Positions 44,283 to 52,803 of a stretch of DNA of 64,000 bases are shown piece after piece. The stretch's first letter is position 1. Every line of letters starts with the position of its first letter. The stretch spans positions 186,001 to 250,000 of the forward strand of contig NZ_LXEY01000021.1 in NCBI RefSeq assembly GCF_001657475.1, given 5' to 3'. Below the pieces are notes generated by a model that was given only the letters and a program-made list of their open reading frames with translations, was not told the origin of the DNA and ran no database searches. Source of the stretch: Enteractinococcus helveticum (GTDB lineage Bacteria > Actinomycetota > Actinomycetes > Actinomycetales > Micrococcaceae). The translations under genes and the position numbers were made by a program.

Positions 44283-44900
44283 GTGAATACCGCTCTAAAC
44301 AACTCTTCTGACACCGAAGAACAACCCTGGTACGCCTCCAGTTTCGGCACCGCGATGGTGCTACTGGTAAGCGGCATTATCGGGCTGATTGCCACGTTGG
44401 TGTTGACCTATGAACGCGTGCAACTGTGGATGAATCCCGACTATGTCACCTCATGTGACATCAGTGTTTGGGTTTCCTGCGGGACGGTCATGCAGTCCTG
44501 GCAGGCCAGCTTATTTGGGTTCTCGAATCAGTTCATTGGCATCGTAGGTTTTACGATCGTCATCACGATTGCCATGGCGATATTTGGTGGGGCACGGTTT
44601 GTGAACTGGTGGTGGCATGCAACCTCAATTGGGCTTGGACTTGCCATGATCTTTTGTCTGTGGTTGTGGACCCAGGCGGTGTACGTCATCAACACGCTGT
44701 GCATCTACTGCATGATCGTATGGGCCGTGACTATCCCGGCTGCGGTACTCATCTTTGCGCGAAATGTTTCGCAGGACTTGATCAAAGTCACACCACGGAC
44801 GAAGATGATCATCACAACAGCCACCTGGCCGACGATCATTTTGCTATATGTTGTGATCGCTGGATCAATCCTGCTGCGTTTTGGCGAAGCAATGTTTTAG
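44283..44900 (+). CDS. vitamin K epoxide reductase-like protein
   Basis: This 205-residue protein has four or five membrane segments and belongs to the VKOR family, which reoxidises the DsbA-type disulfide-forming system of actinobacteria. The loop cysteine pair is in TSCDISVWVSCGTVM and the catalytic C-x-x-C is CIYC in NTLCIYCMIVWAVT. There is no fused thioredoxin domain. The GTG at 44283 is chosen because upstream codons lack a ribosome binding site and a -10 element lies directly upstream. No DsbA-like secreted partner is adjacent. Confidence 0.85.
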   Translation: MNTALNNSSDTEEQPWYASSFGTAMVLLVSGIIGLIATLVLTYERVQLWMNPDYVTSCDISVWVSCGTVMQSWQASLFGFSNQFIGIVGFTIVITIAMAIFGGARFVNWWWHATSIGLGLAMIFCLWLWTQAVYVINTLCIYCMIVWAVTIPAAVLIFARNVSQDLIKVTPRTKMIITTATWPTIILLYVVIAGSILLRFGEAMF

Positions 44901-44910
44901 GACCGTGTAA

Positions 44911-45573
44911 TTGGACGCTCAAAAATTCAATGCCATGCCCCGACCGGAGCTCACCCACCCGTATGTGGCAGCCCGACAGGCCGCTTCCATCATTATGCTG
45001 CGCCAGGTGAACTCTGAGCTGCAGGTATATGTCCAACACCGGGCAACCACCATGGACTTTGCGGCCGGGGCCGTGGTGTTTCCGGGTGGTCGCACCGACG
45101 CCGAGGATGCGCTGTTTGACTTTGGTGACGAGGTACAGCCGATCTTGCGTCAACATGCCCGCGGCTGGCAGAGAACCTCGCTGGGTTCGGCAATTCCAGG
45201 CCGGTCAGTCAAAAATGCTGCCATGATGCTGCGCACCGGTTTGCGCGAAGTAGAAGAAGAAACCGGGGTGGCTCTCAAACCTGACATCATGCGTCCGTGG
45301 GCGAATCTGATCACCCCGGTGGGATACCCAAAACGGTTTGATACCTTCTTTTATCTGGCCACTCCAGATGATGATGTGATGCCCGAAAACATCACGACCG
45401 AGGCTACTGCGGCAGACTGGCACAGTATCGAATCGATTCTGCACGGTGATGAGGCCAAAAAGATCGCACTGATGCGACCCACGAAGTTCTTGCTGCTGGA
45501 TATTGTAGAGGCCGGCTCAATCCAAGCACTGCTGGCTCGAGATCCGGTGGTCAACCCAATTCGCGGCTTGTAG
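44911..45573 (+). CDS. NUDIX hydrolase
   Basis: This 220-residue protein has a split NUDIX box. VVFPGGRTDAEDALFD is the first half, and after an insertion of about 40 residues comes AAMMLRTGLREVEEETGVAL, with the REVEEETG metal-binding core. The insertion resembles the NUDT19-like (coenzyme A diphosphatase-related) group. The TTG at 44911 is preceded by AGGA overlapping the VKOR stop codon; an ATG at 44935 is an alternative. The 10-bp spacing suggests co-transcription with the VKOR gene. Substrate unknown. Confidence 0.8.
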   Translation: MDAQKFNAMPRPELTHPYVAARQAASIIMLRQVNSELQVYVQHRATTMDFAAGAVVFPGGRTDAEDALFDFGDEVQPILRQHARGWQRTSLGSAIPGRSVKNAAMMLRTGLREVEEETGVALKPDIMRPWANLITPVGYPKRFDTFFYLATPDDDVMPENITTEATAADWHSIESILHGDEAKKIALMRPTKFLLLDIVEAGSIQALLARDPVVNPIRGL

Positions 45574-45617
45574 GCTCATCGCCTCATGTATCGGTCAATG
45601 TGGTGTGGCGTGTAGGG

Positions 45618-45670
45618 GTTGCAATGATCGGACTCTTCGTTACAGGTTCATGATTGCAACGCTTTTTGTT
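45618..45670 (+). terminator. possible terminator of the VKOR-NUDIX unit
   Basis: GTTGCAAT (45618-45625) and ATTGCAAC (45653-45660) can pair across a 27-nt loop and are followed by GCTTTTTGTTTT on the plus strand. The stem is short and the loop large. It overlaps the end of the converging small gene. Confidence 0.4.
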
Positions 45671-46025
45671 TTAAGATTGCATATTCTTCCGCAGTGCTGG
45701 CACCGTCATCAAGCAGTTGCTTTGCTTGTGCAATATCTGCTGCTGCGCCACCAGTCACACCACGGATGTACGCTGTAGTTACTTCTCGGGTGTCGTCAGC
45801 CCGTTTTGTTGCACGTTCACCCATGCCGCCGCCCCGAACGATCAGGTACACAAGTGCGGTGAGAAATGGAAGGAAAATAATAAACACGAGCCATAGGGCT
45901 TTCACCCAGCCGTGAAGCTTCCGGTCGCGTACCAGGTCACTCATGATGAAGAAGAGTGTCATCAGGTATGCGATGAAAACAAAGACCGTTACACACCACA
46001 GAGTATGCCCCAAATTGTCGACCAA
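45648..46025 (-). CDS. PLDc_N-SHOCT small membrane protein
   Basis: This 125-residue protein has two membrane helices (residues 9-30 and 42-64) separated by DLVRDRKLHGWVKALW, the pattern of the PLD N-terminal domain. The C-terminal part is a SHOCT domain, ADIAQAKQLLDDGASTAEEY followed by AILKQKAL, a short helical module often found at protein ends. Such two-domain proteins are common in actinobacteria without assigned role. It lies 24 bp downstream of the holin-like gene. Confidence 0.75.
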   Translation of the reverse strand: MVDNLGHTLWCVTVFVFIAYLMTLFFIMSDLVRDRKLHGWVKALWLVFIIFLPFLTALVYLIVRGGGMGERATKRADDTREVTTAYIRGVTGGAAADIAQAKQLLDDGASTAEEYAILKQKALQS

Positions 46026-46049
46026 AACTCCATGACAATTGACCTCTTT

Positions 46050-46445
46050 TTACGCCGATGGTTGAGGTTCAGGCCGCTGTTTCTCCACGATGAGCGGCAG
46101 AAGCCACGTGCCCAGGGCAGTCACCAGCCACACCACAAGCGTTGCAAGAACCCAGGTCGTAACTTCCGAAATCTGCAGCCCACCAGGAAAGAGCGATGCG
46201 ATGAGCAGGGCAACGAACGTTGACAGTAGCTCCACGCCGCCCAGAAGTGCTTCGGCATAGCGCTTGATCGCTTTCTCAATCAGCGGTGATAGCAGACTTT
46301 GCGCAACCGCGAACACGATGACAGCGGTCACAAAACCTGGCAGTGAGAGCCTGAAATCATCAAGCAAGAGCCAGGCAAGAACTATGCCCAGCATGGCGCT
46401 CCCCAAGAACATCGCCGTTCTGATAATCCAGCGAACCATGGTCAT
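46050..46445 (-). CDS. four-helix membrane protein (holin-like family)
   Basis: This 131-residue protein has four hydrophobic segments, with FLGSAMLGIVLAWLLLDDF at the start and RYAEALLGGVELLSTFVALL in the middle. It resembles the actinobacterial membrane family often named phage-holin-like, but no phage genes are near, so a lytic role is unlikely. It precedes the SHOCT-domain protein, probably in one operon. Confidence 0.6.
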   Translation of the reverse strand: MTMVRWIIRTAMFLGSAMLGIVLAWLLLDDFRLSLPGFVTAVIVFAVAQSLLSPLIEKAIKRYAEALLGGVELLSTFVALLIASLFPGGLQISEVTTWVLATLVVWLVTALGTWLLPLIVEKQRPEPQPSA

Positions 46446-46673
46446 GTCCTTTCACGCAGCTTCGCAACGAGACAGGACTCGGAAAAACAATGTTGTGACC
46501 GTGTAATTGCATTATAAGTTGTGGCAAATACAGGTGTCTATGCGTTGGCCAGGTGATTCATCCCAGCGTGACCTCGTTAGTTAGCGCAATATTTTTGAAC
46601 CTCAGTTTCTGGCCCAAAGACTAAGCGGTATCGAACACCGTCAGGGCTACTTCGACTCCGAAAAGCCCGCTTA

Positions 46674-46713
46674 AATATTCAAAGGGCACCGATACCGGTG
46701 CCCTTTGAATATT
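46674..46713 (-). terminator. ndk terminator
   Basis: A 17-bp perfect stem, AATATTCAAAGGGCACC / GGTGCCCTTTGAATATT, encloses a 6-nt loop. It begins 12 bp after the ndk stop codon. The A+T-rich base of the stem supplies the T run on either strand, so it may act in both directions. Confidence 0.8.
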
Positions 46714-46725
46714 AGCGTTTGAGGT

Positions 46726-47145
46726 TTAGCCGAACCAGAGATCGATCTCGCGCTCTGCAGACAGCGTGGAATCGGAGGCGTGAATGAGGTTCTTCTGGAC
46801 GCCTTCACCCCAGTCGCGTCCAAGATCGCCGCGGATGGTCCCGGCGTCTGCCAGGGTCGGGTCGGAGATACCGGCCAGCTGGCGGATTCCTTCGATCACG
46901 CGGTCGCCTTCAAAGATGGCCGCCACAATCGGGCCGGAGGCCATGAAGTTGACCAGTGGCTCAAAGAACTCTTTGCCCTGGTGTTCTTCGTAGTGTTCAG
47001 CCAGCAACTGAGGGGTGGCGTTGAGCATCAGCAGTTCGGTGATCTGATAGCCCTTGCGCTCAATACGCGACAAGATTTCACCGGTCAGTCCACGTTCCAC
47101 GCCGTCGGGCTTGACGAGTACAAGTGTGCGTTCAGGCTGGCTCAT
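46726..47145 (-). CDS. ndk: nucleoside diphosphate kinase
   Basis: This 139-residue enzyme balances nucleoside triphosphate pools by transferring phosphate through a histidine. The N-terminus ERTLVLVKPDGVERGL is typical, and the phosphohistidine lies in NLIHASDSTLSAEREIDLWF. Length is normal. It lies 62 bp downstream of the DUF4233 gene and is followed by a strong terminator, so it may be the end of the ileS-folC-DUF4233 transcript; an own promoter is also possible. Confidence 0.95.
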   Translation of the reverse strand: MSQPERTLVLVKPDGVERGLTGEILSRIERKGYQITELLMLNATPQLLAEHYEEHQGKEFFEPLVNFMASGPIVAAIFEGDRVIEGIRQLAGISDPTLADAGTIRGDLGRDWGEGVQKNLIHASDSTLSAEREIDLWFG

Positions 47146-47207
47146 AAAACTTCCTCATTCATCAGCTAGTTCAGGTCACGCGGTTGCGTTACCCTCAACG
47201 ATCATAC

Positions 47208-47690
47208 CTAATCGGTCTCGGATTCCGTACCGTGTTCTTGTTCCCAGGCTTCTTGTTCTTTGGCTCGTTGAGCGTTTTCGATGTCAATTTGTTGGCCCTT
47301 GGTCACGGCGTACCACCAGGCTAAAGCAAATGCGATGCCAACAATGAACCCAAAGGATTCAAAGAAACCGGAGGCAACCAGCATGCCTTGGATAATCCAT
47401 CCGACGGCGATGCCCACGGGCTTTTTGACAAACCGTGATGTCACCGCGGCAATGAGGGCCAAGGCCAGGCTGCCCAGCAGCATCCAGAGTCCACCGTTGT
47501 CTTGGTTCAGGCCATAGAGCATCAGCCCGAATAATGCGATGACGAAGGCTTCACCCAGCAGCACGGTCGAGGCGAACATCACCAAAATGGACCGTTGTTT
47601 TTTCTGTTGACCGGGTTTCCACTCGCGTTGTGATCTGGTCTCGCGTTCTGCGCGCCAGGATTCACGGCCGGGTTGTTCTGCGTTACTCAT
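47208..47690 (-). CDS. DUF4233 membrane protein
   Basis: This 160-residue protein has a charged N-terminus (about 35 residues) and four membrane helices, starting with SILVMFASTVLLGEAFVIAL. It matches the actinobacterial DUF4233 family, which is regularly encoded right after folC, as here. The ATG at 47690 overlaps the folC end by eight bases. Function is unknown. Confidence 0.78.
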   Translation of the reverse strand: MSNAEQPGRESWRAERETRSQREWKPGQQKKQRSILVMFASTVLLGEAFVIALFGLMLYGLNQDNGGLWMLLGSLALALIAAVTSRFVKKPVGIAVGWIIQGMLVASGFFESFGFIVGIAFALAWWYAVTKGQQIDIENAQRAKEQEAWEQEHGTESETD

Positions 47691-49164
47691 GGTCATCGTC
47701 CTCCTGGTCTTCTTGCGGGAAGAAGTCGCTGAAGTCATCGTGGCCTTCGACTTCGACACTGGCATCCGTGGCGGTGGCTTCGGGGCCCAGCAGATCACGG
47801 ACCTGACCGACCAGGGTGATCGACCCGGTGACAAGGATGCCCGCTCCCCCGGTGCCCGCAGTCAGACTGCGACCGGCGTCTTGAATTCGTGCGTCGATAT
47901 CACGAACCCCCTGGACTGCCCAGGCGATGGCATCCACCACCGAGTCGGTGGTGAATAGTTGGTCTTCGTCCCAGCCTGCGTCCAGTGCGATCTCGGTGAG
48001 CTCTTCGGGGCTGATGGCTCGCGGTGAGTTGGATTTGGTGATGGCCAGGTGTTCGACGTCGTCACCAAAATGATCGAATAGGGCGGTGAGAATACCCAGG
48101 GCGTCTTTGTCGTCCAGGATGCCCACGACCAGGCCCAGCGATGAGAAGTTGAAGGTCTCGCGCATGGTTGTCGCGGTGGCTTCGATTCCCTGCGGGTTGT
48201 GTGCCGCGTCGATGACCAGCGACGGGTTGGTGCGCAAGAGTTCCAGGCGTCCCGGGCTGGTGACCATTGACAGGCCGTCCTGTAGGATGTCGCGTTGTAG
48301 TGGCTGGTCGCCGACTCCCAGAAAGGCTTCCAGCGCTGCGATGGCGACCGCGAGGTTTTGGACCTGGTGGGCGCCGTGCAGCGGTAAAAACAGGTTGTTG
48401 TAGTCCGCGGCGAGGCCTTTGATGGAGACCTGTTGTCCCCCAACGGCCACCGAGCGCTCGGTGACGCCGAATTCGATGTTTTCGAATTTGAAGTTGGCGT
48501 GTTTCTGTCGGGCGGCTTCCAGTAACACTTGGGCGGCTTCAGGATCTTGGGCCGCGGAGATCAGGTAGCCGTTGTCTTTGATGATCCCTGATTTTTCCAC
48601 TGCGATCTGCCCCGGGGTGTCGCCGAGTAGCTCGGCGTGGTCAACCGAGATTGGGGTGACCACCGAAACCTGGGCATCGGCGACATTGGTGGCATCGGTG
48701 ATGCCACCTAAGCCCACTTCTAACACCATGACATCCACGGGGGCATCGGCGAAGATCGCAAAGCCCAGGGCGGTCACAGTTTCGAAGTAGGTGAGTTGTT
48801 GTTCACCGGCCTCGACCAGTTTGGCGTCCACCATGTCGATCAACGGGGCGATCTCGTTGAACACGCGCACAAAGGTGTCGTCGTCAACGGGCTCGCCGTC
48901 CAGGGTGATGCGCTCGGTGACCTTGACCAAGTGCGGTGAGGTGTAGCGGCCGGTGCGTAGCCCGTGGGCGATGAGGACTTGTTCGATGATGCGCGCCGTC
49001 GTCGTCTTGCCGTTGGTGCCGGTCAAGTGGATGACGGGGGCACTGGTTTGGGGGTCGCCCAGTAGTGCCATGATGTCGAACATCGGTTGCATGCGGGGCT
49101 CCATTTTATTTTCAGGAGCCCGCGATAACAGGTGTTCATAAACCTGTTCTGCGGTTTCAAACAT
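47683..49164 (-). CDS. folC: folylpolyglutamate / dihydrofolate synthase
   Basis: This 493-residue Mur-ligase-type enzyme adds glutamate to folates. The ATP loop GTNGKTTTARIIEQVL is near residue 49, followed by RTGRYTSPHLVKVTERI. Later motifs are VGLGGITDATNV and LVIDAAHNPQGI, which are standard in FolC. The tail after about residue 465 is strongly acidic. The start ATG shares one base with the ileS stop codon (TAATG), so translation is coupled to ileS. Confidence 0.93.
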   Translation of the reverse strand: MFETAEQVYEHLLSRAPENKMEPRMQPMFDIMALLGDPQTSAPVIHLTGTNGKTTTARIIEQVLIAHGLRTGRYTSPHLVKVTERITLDGEPVDDDTFVRVFNEIAPLIDMVDAKLVEAGEQQLTYFETVTALGFAIFADAPVDVMVLEVGLGGITDATNVADAQVSVVTPISVDHAELLGDTPGQIAVEKSGIIKDNGYLISAAQDPEAAQVLLEAARQKHANFKFENIEFGVTERSVAVGGQQVSIKGLAADYNNLFLPLHGAHQVQNLAVAIAALEAFLGVGDQPLQRDILQDGLSMVTSPGRLELLRTNPSLVIDAAHNPQGIEATATTMRETFNFSSLGLVVGILDDKDALGILTALFDHFGDDVEHLAITKSNSPRAISPEELTEIALDAGWDEDQLFTTDSVVDAIAWAVQGVRDIDARIQDAGRSLTAGTGGAGILVTGSITLVGQVRDLLGPEATATDASVEVEGHDDFSDFFPQEDQEDDDHE

Positions 49165-52100
49165 TAGGCGTCGACTTTCTGCACGGTGACGTCCACGGCT
49201 TTGGTGGCGTCGTCGGCGAAGGATTCGCGGGGGTCGGCGGCGTCGGTAGCTTCGAATGCGACCTGCAGCGACAGGGTCTCATTGCTGATCAGGCCTTCGT
49301 GGGCGCTGATGGCACTAATCACGGCGTCCGGTCCGGTGATCACGGTGTGAATCCGGTCCGAGACGTCCAGGTCGGCGTCGCGGCGGGCCGATTGGACGGC
49401 ACGGATAACATCGCGTGCCGCGCCTTCGGCGGCCAGGGTTTGATCAACGGCGGTGTTGAGGATGACAAAGCCCTGTGGGATGACCGCAACGGCGGATTCC
49501 GGGTTGTCTGGGTCTTCTTCAACCACCGTGGACAGGTTGTATTCGTTGGGTTCTAGCGCGATGCCACCGGCAACTACGGTGCCGTCGTCTTGGACCTTCC
49601 AATCATCGGTTTTGGAGGCCTTGATGACGATCTGGACGTCGCGACCCAGGCGTGGGCCGGCTTCGCGAGCGTCGACGACCAGCTGCTGGGAGATCCCGAA
49701 ATCTTCGGCCGAGGTGTTGGCCACGTCTACGAGTTTGATGTTCTTCAGGTTCAGCTCATCGGCCAGAATGTCGGTGAATTCTTGGGTGAAGCGCTGGATA
49801 TCCGGCACGACGACGGTCAGCTCGGACAGTGGCAAGCGCACCCGACGGTTGGCACCCTTGCGCAAGGAGGAGGCCGACGAGGCGATCGTGCGGACTAATT
49901 CCATGGTGTCTTGGAGTTGTTCGGCCTCGGCACCGGATGGGAAGAGGTCGGCGTCCGGGTAGTCGGTCAGATGCACCGAGCGTCCACCGGTCAGTCCGCG
50001 CCAGACTTCTTCGGCGACCATGGGCATCAGTGGGGCGGCAGCACGCACGAAGGCTTCCAGCACGGTGTACAGGGTGTCCAGGGCCTGGGTGTCTTCGGCG
50101 AAGAAGCGCTGACGCGACCGGCGGATGTACCAGTTGGTCATGGTTTCCATGTAACCGCGGATGGCTTCGGTGGCTCCGGAGACGTTGTAGTCATCTAGCG
50201 AGGTTTTTACATCGCGCAGCATGGTGCCGGTGGCGGCCAGGATGTACTGGTCCAGCGGGTCGGTGGATTCATACCGGAAGGAGGCCTGGTAGCCTTCGGG
50301 GCGTTTGCCGCCGTCGGTGGCCGAGTTGGCATACAGACTAAAGAAATGCCAGACGTTCCAGGCCGGCAGGATGGCCTGGCGGGCGGCTTCGCGGATGCCT
50401 TCTTCGGTGACAATCAGGTTGCCGCCGCGCAGGATGGGCGAGGCCATCAAGAACCAGCGCATCGCATCTGAACCGTCACGGTCTAAGACCTCGTTGACGT
50501 CGGGGTAGTTCTGCAGGGACTTGGACATCTTGTTGCCGTCGGAGCCCAGCACAATACCGTGAGAGATGACGTTCTTGAAGGCCGGACGGTTGAACAGTGC
50601 GGTACCCAGCACGTGCATGGTGTAGAACCAGCCGCGGGTCTGGCCGATGTATTCAACGATGAAGTCGGCCGGGTTGTGGGTGTCGAACCAGTCCTTATTC
50701 TTCATCGGGTAGTGGACCTGGGCGTATGGCATCGAACCGGAGTCGAACCAGACATCTAGGACGTCTTCGACGCGACGCATCATCGATTTGCCGGTTGGGT
50801 CATCCGGGTTTGGACGTACCAGTTCATCGATCCATGGACGGTGGAGGTCGACCTCACCCTCGGCGTTGCGGGGCAGTTTACCGAAGGCTTCTTCGATTTC
50901 AGCTAAGGAACCATAGACGTCGATGCGCGGGTAGTTTGGGTCATCAGATTCCCATACCGGGATGGGCGAACCCCAGTAACGGTTGCGTGAGATTGACCAG
51001 TCGCGAGCGTTTTCTAACCATTTACCGAACTGGCCGTGTTTGACGTTGCCTGGGATCCAGTTGATTTCTTCGTTGTGCGCGAGCATGTCGTCTTTGAAGT
51101 CGGTGACTTTGACATACCAGGAGGTGATCGCACGGTAGATCAGCGGGGTGCGGCAGCGCCAGCAGTGTGGGTAGGAGTGCTCGTAGGATTGTTCACCTAA
51201 CAGCAAGCCCTGGGCGCGCAGTGCACGGATGATGGTGCGGTTGGCTTCAAAGACCTGGACGCCGGCGATGTCTTTGAGTACACCGCCACCAAGGTTCTCA
51301 TCGCCAAACAGGGGCAAAAAGTTGGCACCTTCGTCAACCGAAAGGACCACGGGGATGCCGTGGGCTTCGTTGACTCGTTGGTCTTCTTCACCATAGGCCG
51401 GAGCCTGGTGAACCAGGCCAGTACCGTCTTCGGTTGAGACATAGTCATCGACCAGGATGCGGAACGCGTTTTGCGTGCCGTAGGTTTCGGCATCAGCAAA
51501 GTAAGTGAACAGCGGCTCATAAGCCAGACCGGCCAGCTGTTGACCGGTGTAGGTTGCTTCGATAGCGGCCACAGCAGCATCGGCGTCATCGTAGCCGAGC
51601 ATCTTGGCGTGGGCACGCACCCGGTCGGTTGCCAGCAGGACTTTGGCGGCGCCGAAGGAATCGACTTCTGCGGCTACTACCGGCACCACGGCGTATTCGA
51701 TGTCTGGACCGGCGGCCACCGAAAGGTTGGTGGGCAGCGTCCACGGGGTGGTCGTCCAAGCCAATACGCCAACACCGGTCAGGGCTTCAGCGGTTTCGGC
51801 GGTGATACCACCTTCAGGTACCAGGGCTGGGTTGGCTGGCAGGCCGGTGACCTTGAACTGGACGGTGACCGATGGGTCTTGACGCATCTTGTAGACGTCG
51901 TCGTCCATGCGCAGTTCGTGGTTGGATAGGGGGGTTTCGTCGTTCCAGCAGTATGGCAGCACGCGGAAACCCCGGTAGGTTAGATCACGCTCATGCAGGG
52001 TCTTGAAGGCCCAGATGACGGATTCCATAAAGGATGGGTTCAGGGTTTTGTAGTCGTTTTCGAAATCAACCCAGCGGCCCATGCGGTTGATGTATTCGCG

Positions 52101-52544
52101 CCATTCTTGGGTGTATTCCAACACCGAGGCGCGGCAGGCGTCGTTGAATTTATCGATGCCCATTTCTTCAATCTCGGCTTTATCTGTCATGCCGAGTTGT
52201 TTCATGGCTTCCAATTCGGCCGGCAGCCCGTGGGTGTCCCACCCGAAGCGTCGCTCCACGCGGCGACCCTGCTGGGTTTGGTAGCGCGCAACGAGGTCTT
52301 TGACGTAGCTGGTCAGCAGGTGGCCGTAGTGCGGCAGGCCGTTGGCAAAGGGTGGGCCGTCATAGAACACGAACTCATTATTGTCGCCGTCGACTTCTGC
52401 CGGACGGTTATCTATGGAGGCTTGGAAGGTGCCGTCTGCATCCCAGTATTTTAAGATCAGCTCTTCAATGGCGGGCAGATTTGGGGTGGACGGTGTGGAA
52501 CCGTTTTGAACCCATTGATCATGGGAACTAGCCAGAGGGTACAC
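49164..52544 (-). CDS. ileS: isoleucyl-tRNA synthetase, eukaryotic-like type
   Basis: This 1126-residue enzyme charges tRNA-Ile. The HIGH motif is HYGH at residues 72-75, the signature KMSKS lies in DGNKMSKSLQNYP, and the editing domain contains GVLAWTTTPWTLPTN. The HYGH form, the RVERRFGWDTHGLPAE block and the absence of a C-terminal zinc finger place it with the eukaryotic-like IleS group common in actinobacteria. The frame stays open 33 codons further, but that part is the T-box leader; the GTG at 52544 follows the sequestered AAGGAAGG. folC is translationally coupled downstream. Confidence 0.95.
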   Translation of the reverse strand: MYPLASSHDQWVQNGSTPSTPNLPAIEELILKYWDADGTFQASIDNRPAEVDGDNNEFVFYDGPPFANGLPHYGHLLTSYVKDLVARYQTQQGRRVERRFGWDTHGLPAELEAMKQLGMTDKAEIEEMGIDKFNDACRASVLEYTQEWREYINRMGRWVDFENDYKTLNPSFMESVIWAFKTLHERDLTYRGFRVLPYCWNDETPLSNHELRMDDDVYKMRQDPSVTVQFKVTGLPANPALVPEGGITAETAEALTGVGVLAWTTTPWTLPTNLSVAAGPDIEYAVVPVVAAEVDSFGAAKVLLATDRVRAHAKMLGYDDADAAVAAIEATYTGQQLAGLAYEPLFTYFADAETYGTQNAFRILVDDYVSTEDGTGLVHQAPAYGEEDQRVNEAHGIPVVLSVDEGANFLPLFGDENLGGGVLKDIAGVQVFEANRTIIRALRAQGLLLGEQSYEHSYPHCWRCRTPLIYRAITSWYVKVTDFKDDMLAHNEEINWIPGNVKHGQFGKWLENARDWSISRNRYWGSPIPVWESDDPNYPRIDVYGSLAEIEEAFGKLPRNAEGEVDLHRPWIDELVRPNPDDPTGKSMMRRVEDVLDVWFDSGSMPYAQVHYPMKNKDWFDTHNPADFIVEYIGQTRGWFYTMHVLGTALFNRPAFKNVISHGIVLGSDGNKMSKSLQNYPDVNEVLDRDGSDAMRWFLMASPILRGGNLIVTEEGIREAARQAILPAWNVWHFFSLYANSATDGGKRPEGYQASFRYESTDPLDQYILAATGTMLRDVKTSLDDYNVSGATEAIRGYMETMTNWYIRRSRQRFFAEDTQALDTLYTVLEAFVRAAAPLMPMVAEEVWRGLTGGRSVHLTDYPDADLFPSGAEAEQLQDTMELVRTIASSASSLRKGANRRVRLPLSELTVVVPDIQRFTQEFTDILADELNLKNIKLVDVANTSAEDFGISQQLVVDAREAGPRLGRDVQIVIKASKTDDWKVQDDGTVVAGGIALEPNEYNLSTVVEEDPDNPESAVAVIPQGFVILNTAVDQTLAAEGAARDVIRAVQSARRDADLDVSDRIHTVITGPDAVISAISAHEGLISNETLSLQVAFEATDAADPRESFADDATKAVDVTVQKVDA

Positions 52545-52735
52545 AGTTACCTTCCTTGCATCGACGTTGGTTGTCACGTGTATATACATGTGCAAGGACG
52601 CCTGACGACGCGGTACCACCCTGCTTATCTTGGAATACTCCAAGACCGCTTATAACAGCTATATCGGGCTGACCCGTTCGGTTCTACTGAGCATGTGCCG
52701 TTCTTCCGAAGCACTCCCCGATGATGGTCGGATCA
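52545..52735 (-). promoter_or_regulatory. ileS T-box riboswitch, translational, ultrashort stem I
   Basis: The T-box core GGTGGTACCGCG is at 52609-52620 on the minus strand, preceded by AAGCAG. About 105 nt upstream a mini-hairpin, CCGA-CCATCA-TCGG (52718-52731), presents ATC, an isoleucine codon, in its loop (52723-52725). GGAGTGCTTCGGAAGAACGG follows, as in the actinobacterial ileS class. Downstream, CCTTGCA (52591-52597) can pair with TGCAAGG (52554-52560), which overlaps the ribosome binding site AAGGAAGG. Uncharged tRNA-Ile would free that site and switch on translation. Confidence 0.88.
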
Positions 52736-52803
52736 CTGCGCAATCGCAACCATCCTACAACATATTTGAGGCCATGAAATCAGCTCTACGCAAGGTTTTG
52801 CGC

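Noticed and set aside
46050..46445. Prophage holin
   Set aside because: The protein resembles a chromosomal membrane family and no phage gene is nearby.
52545..52643. N-terminal extension of IleS (33 codons)
   Set aside because: This stretch is the T-box core and sequestrator; the ribosome binding site lies at 52550-52557, just before the GTG at 52544.
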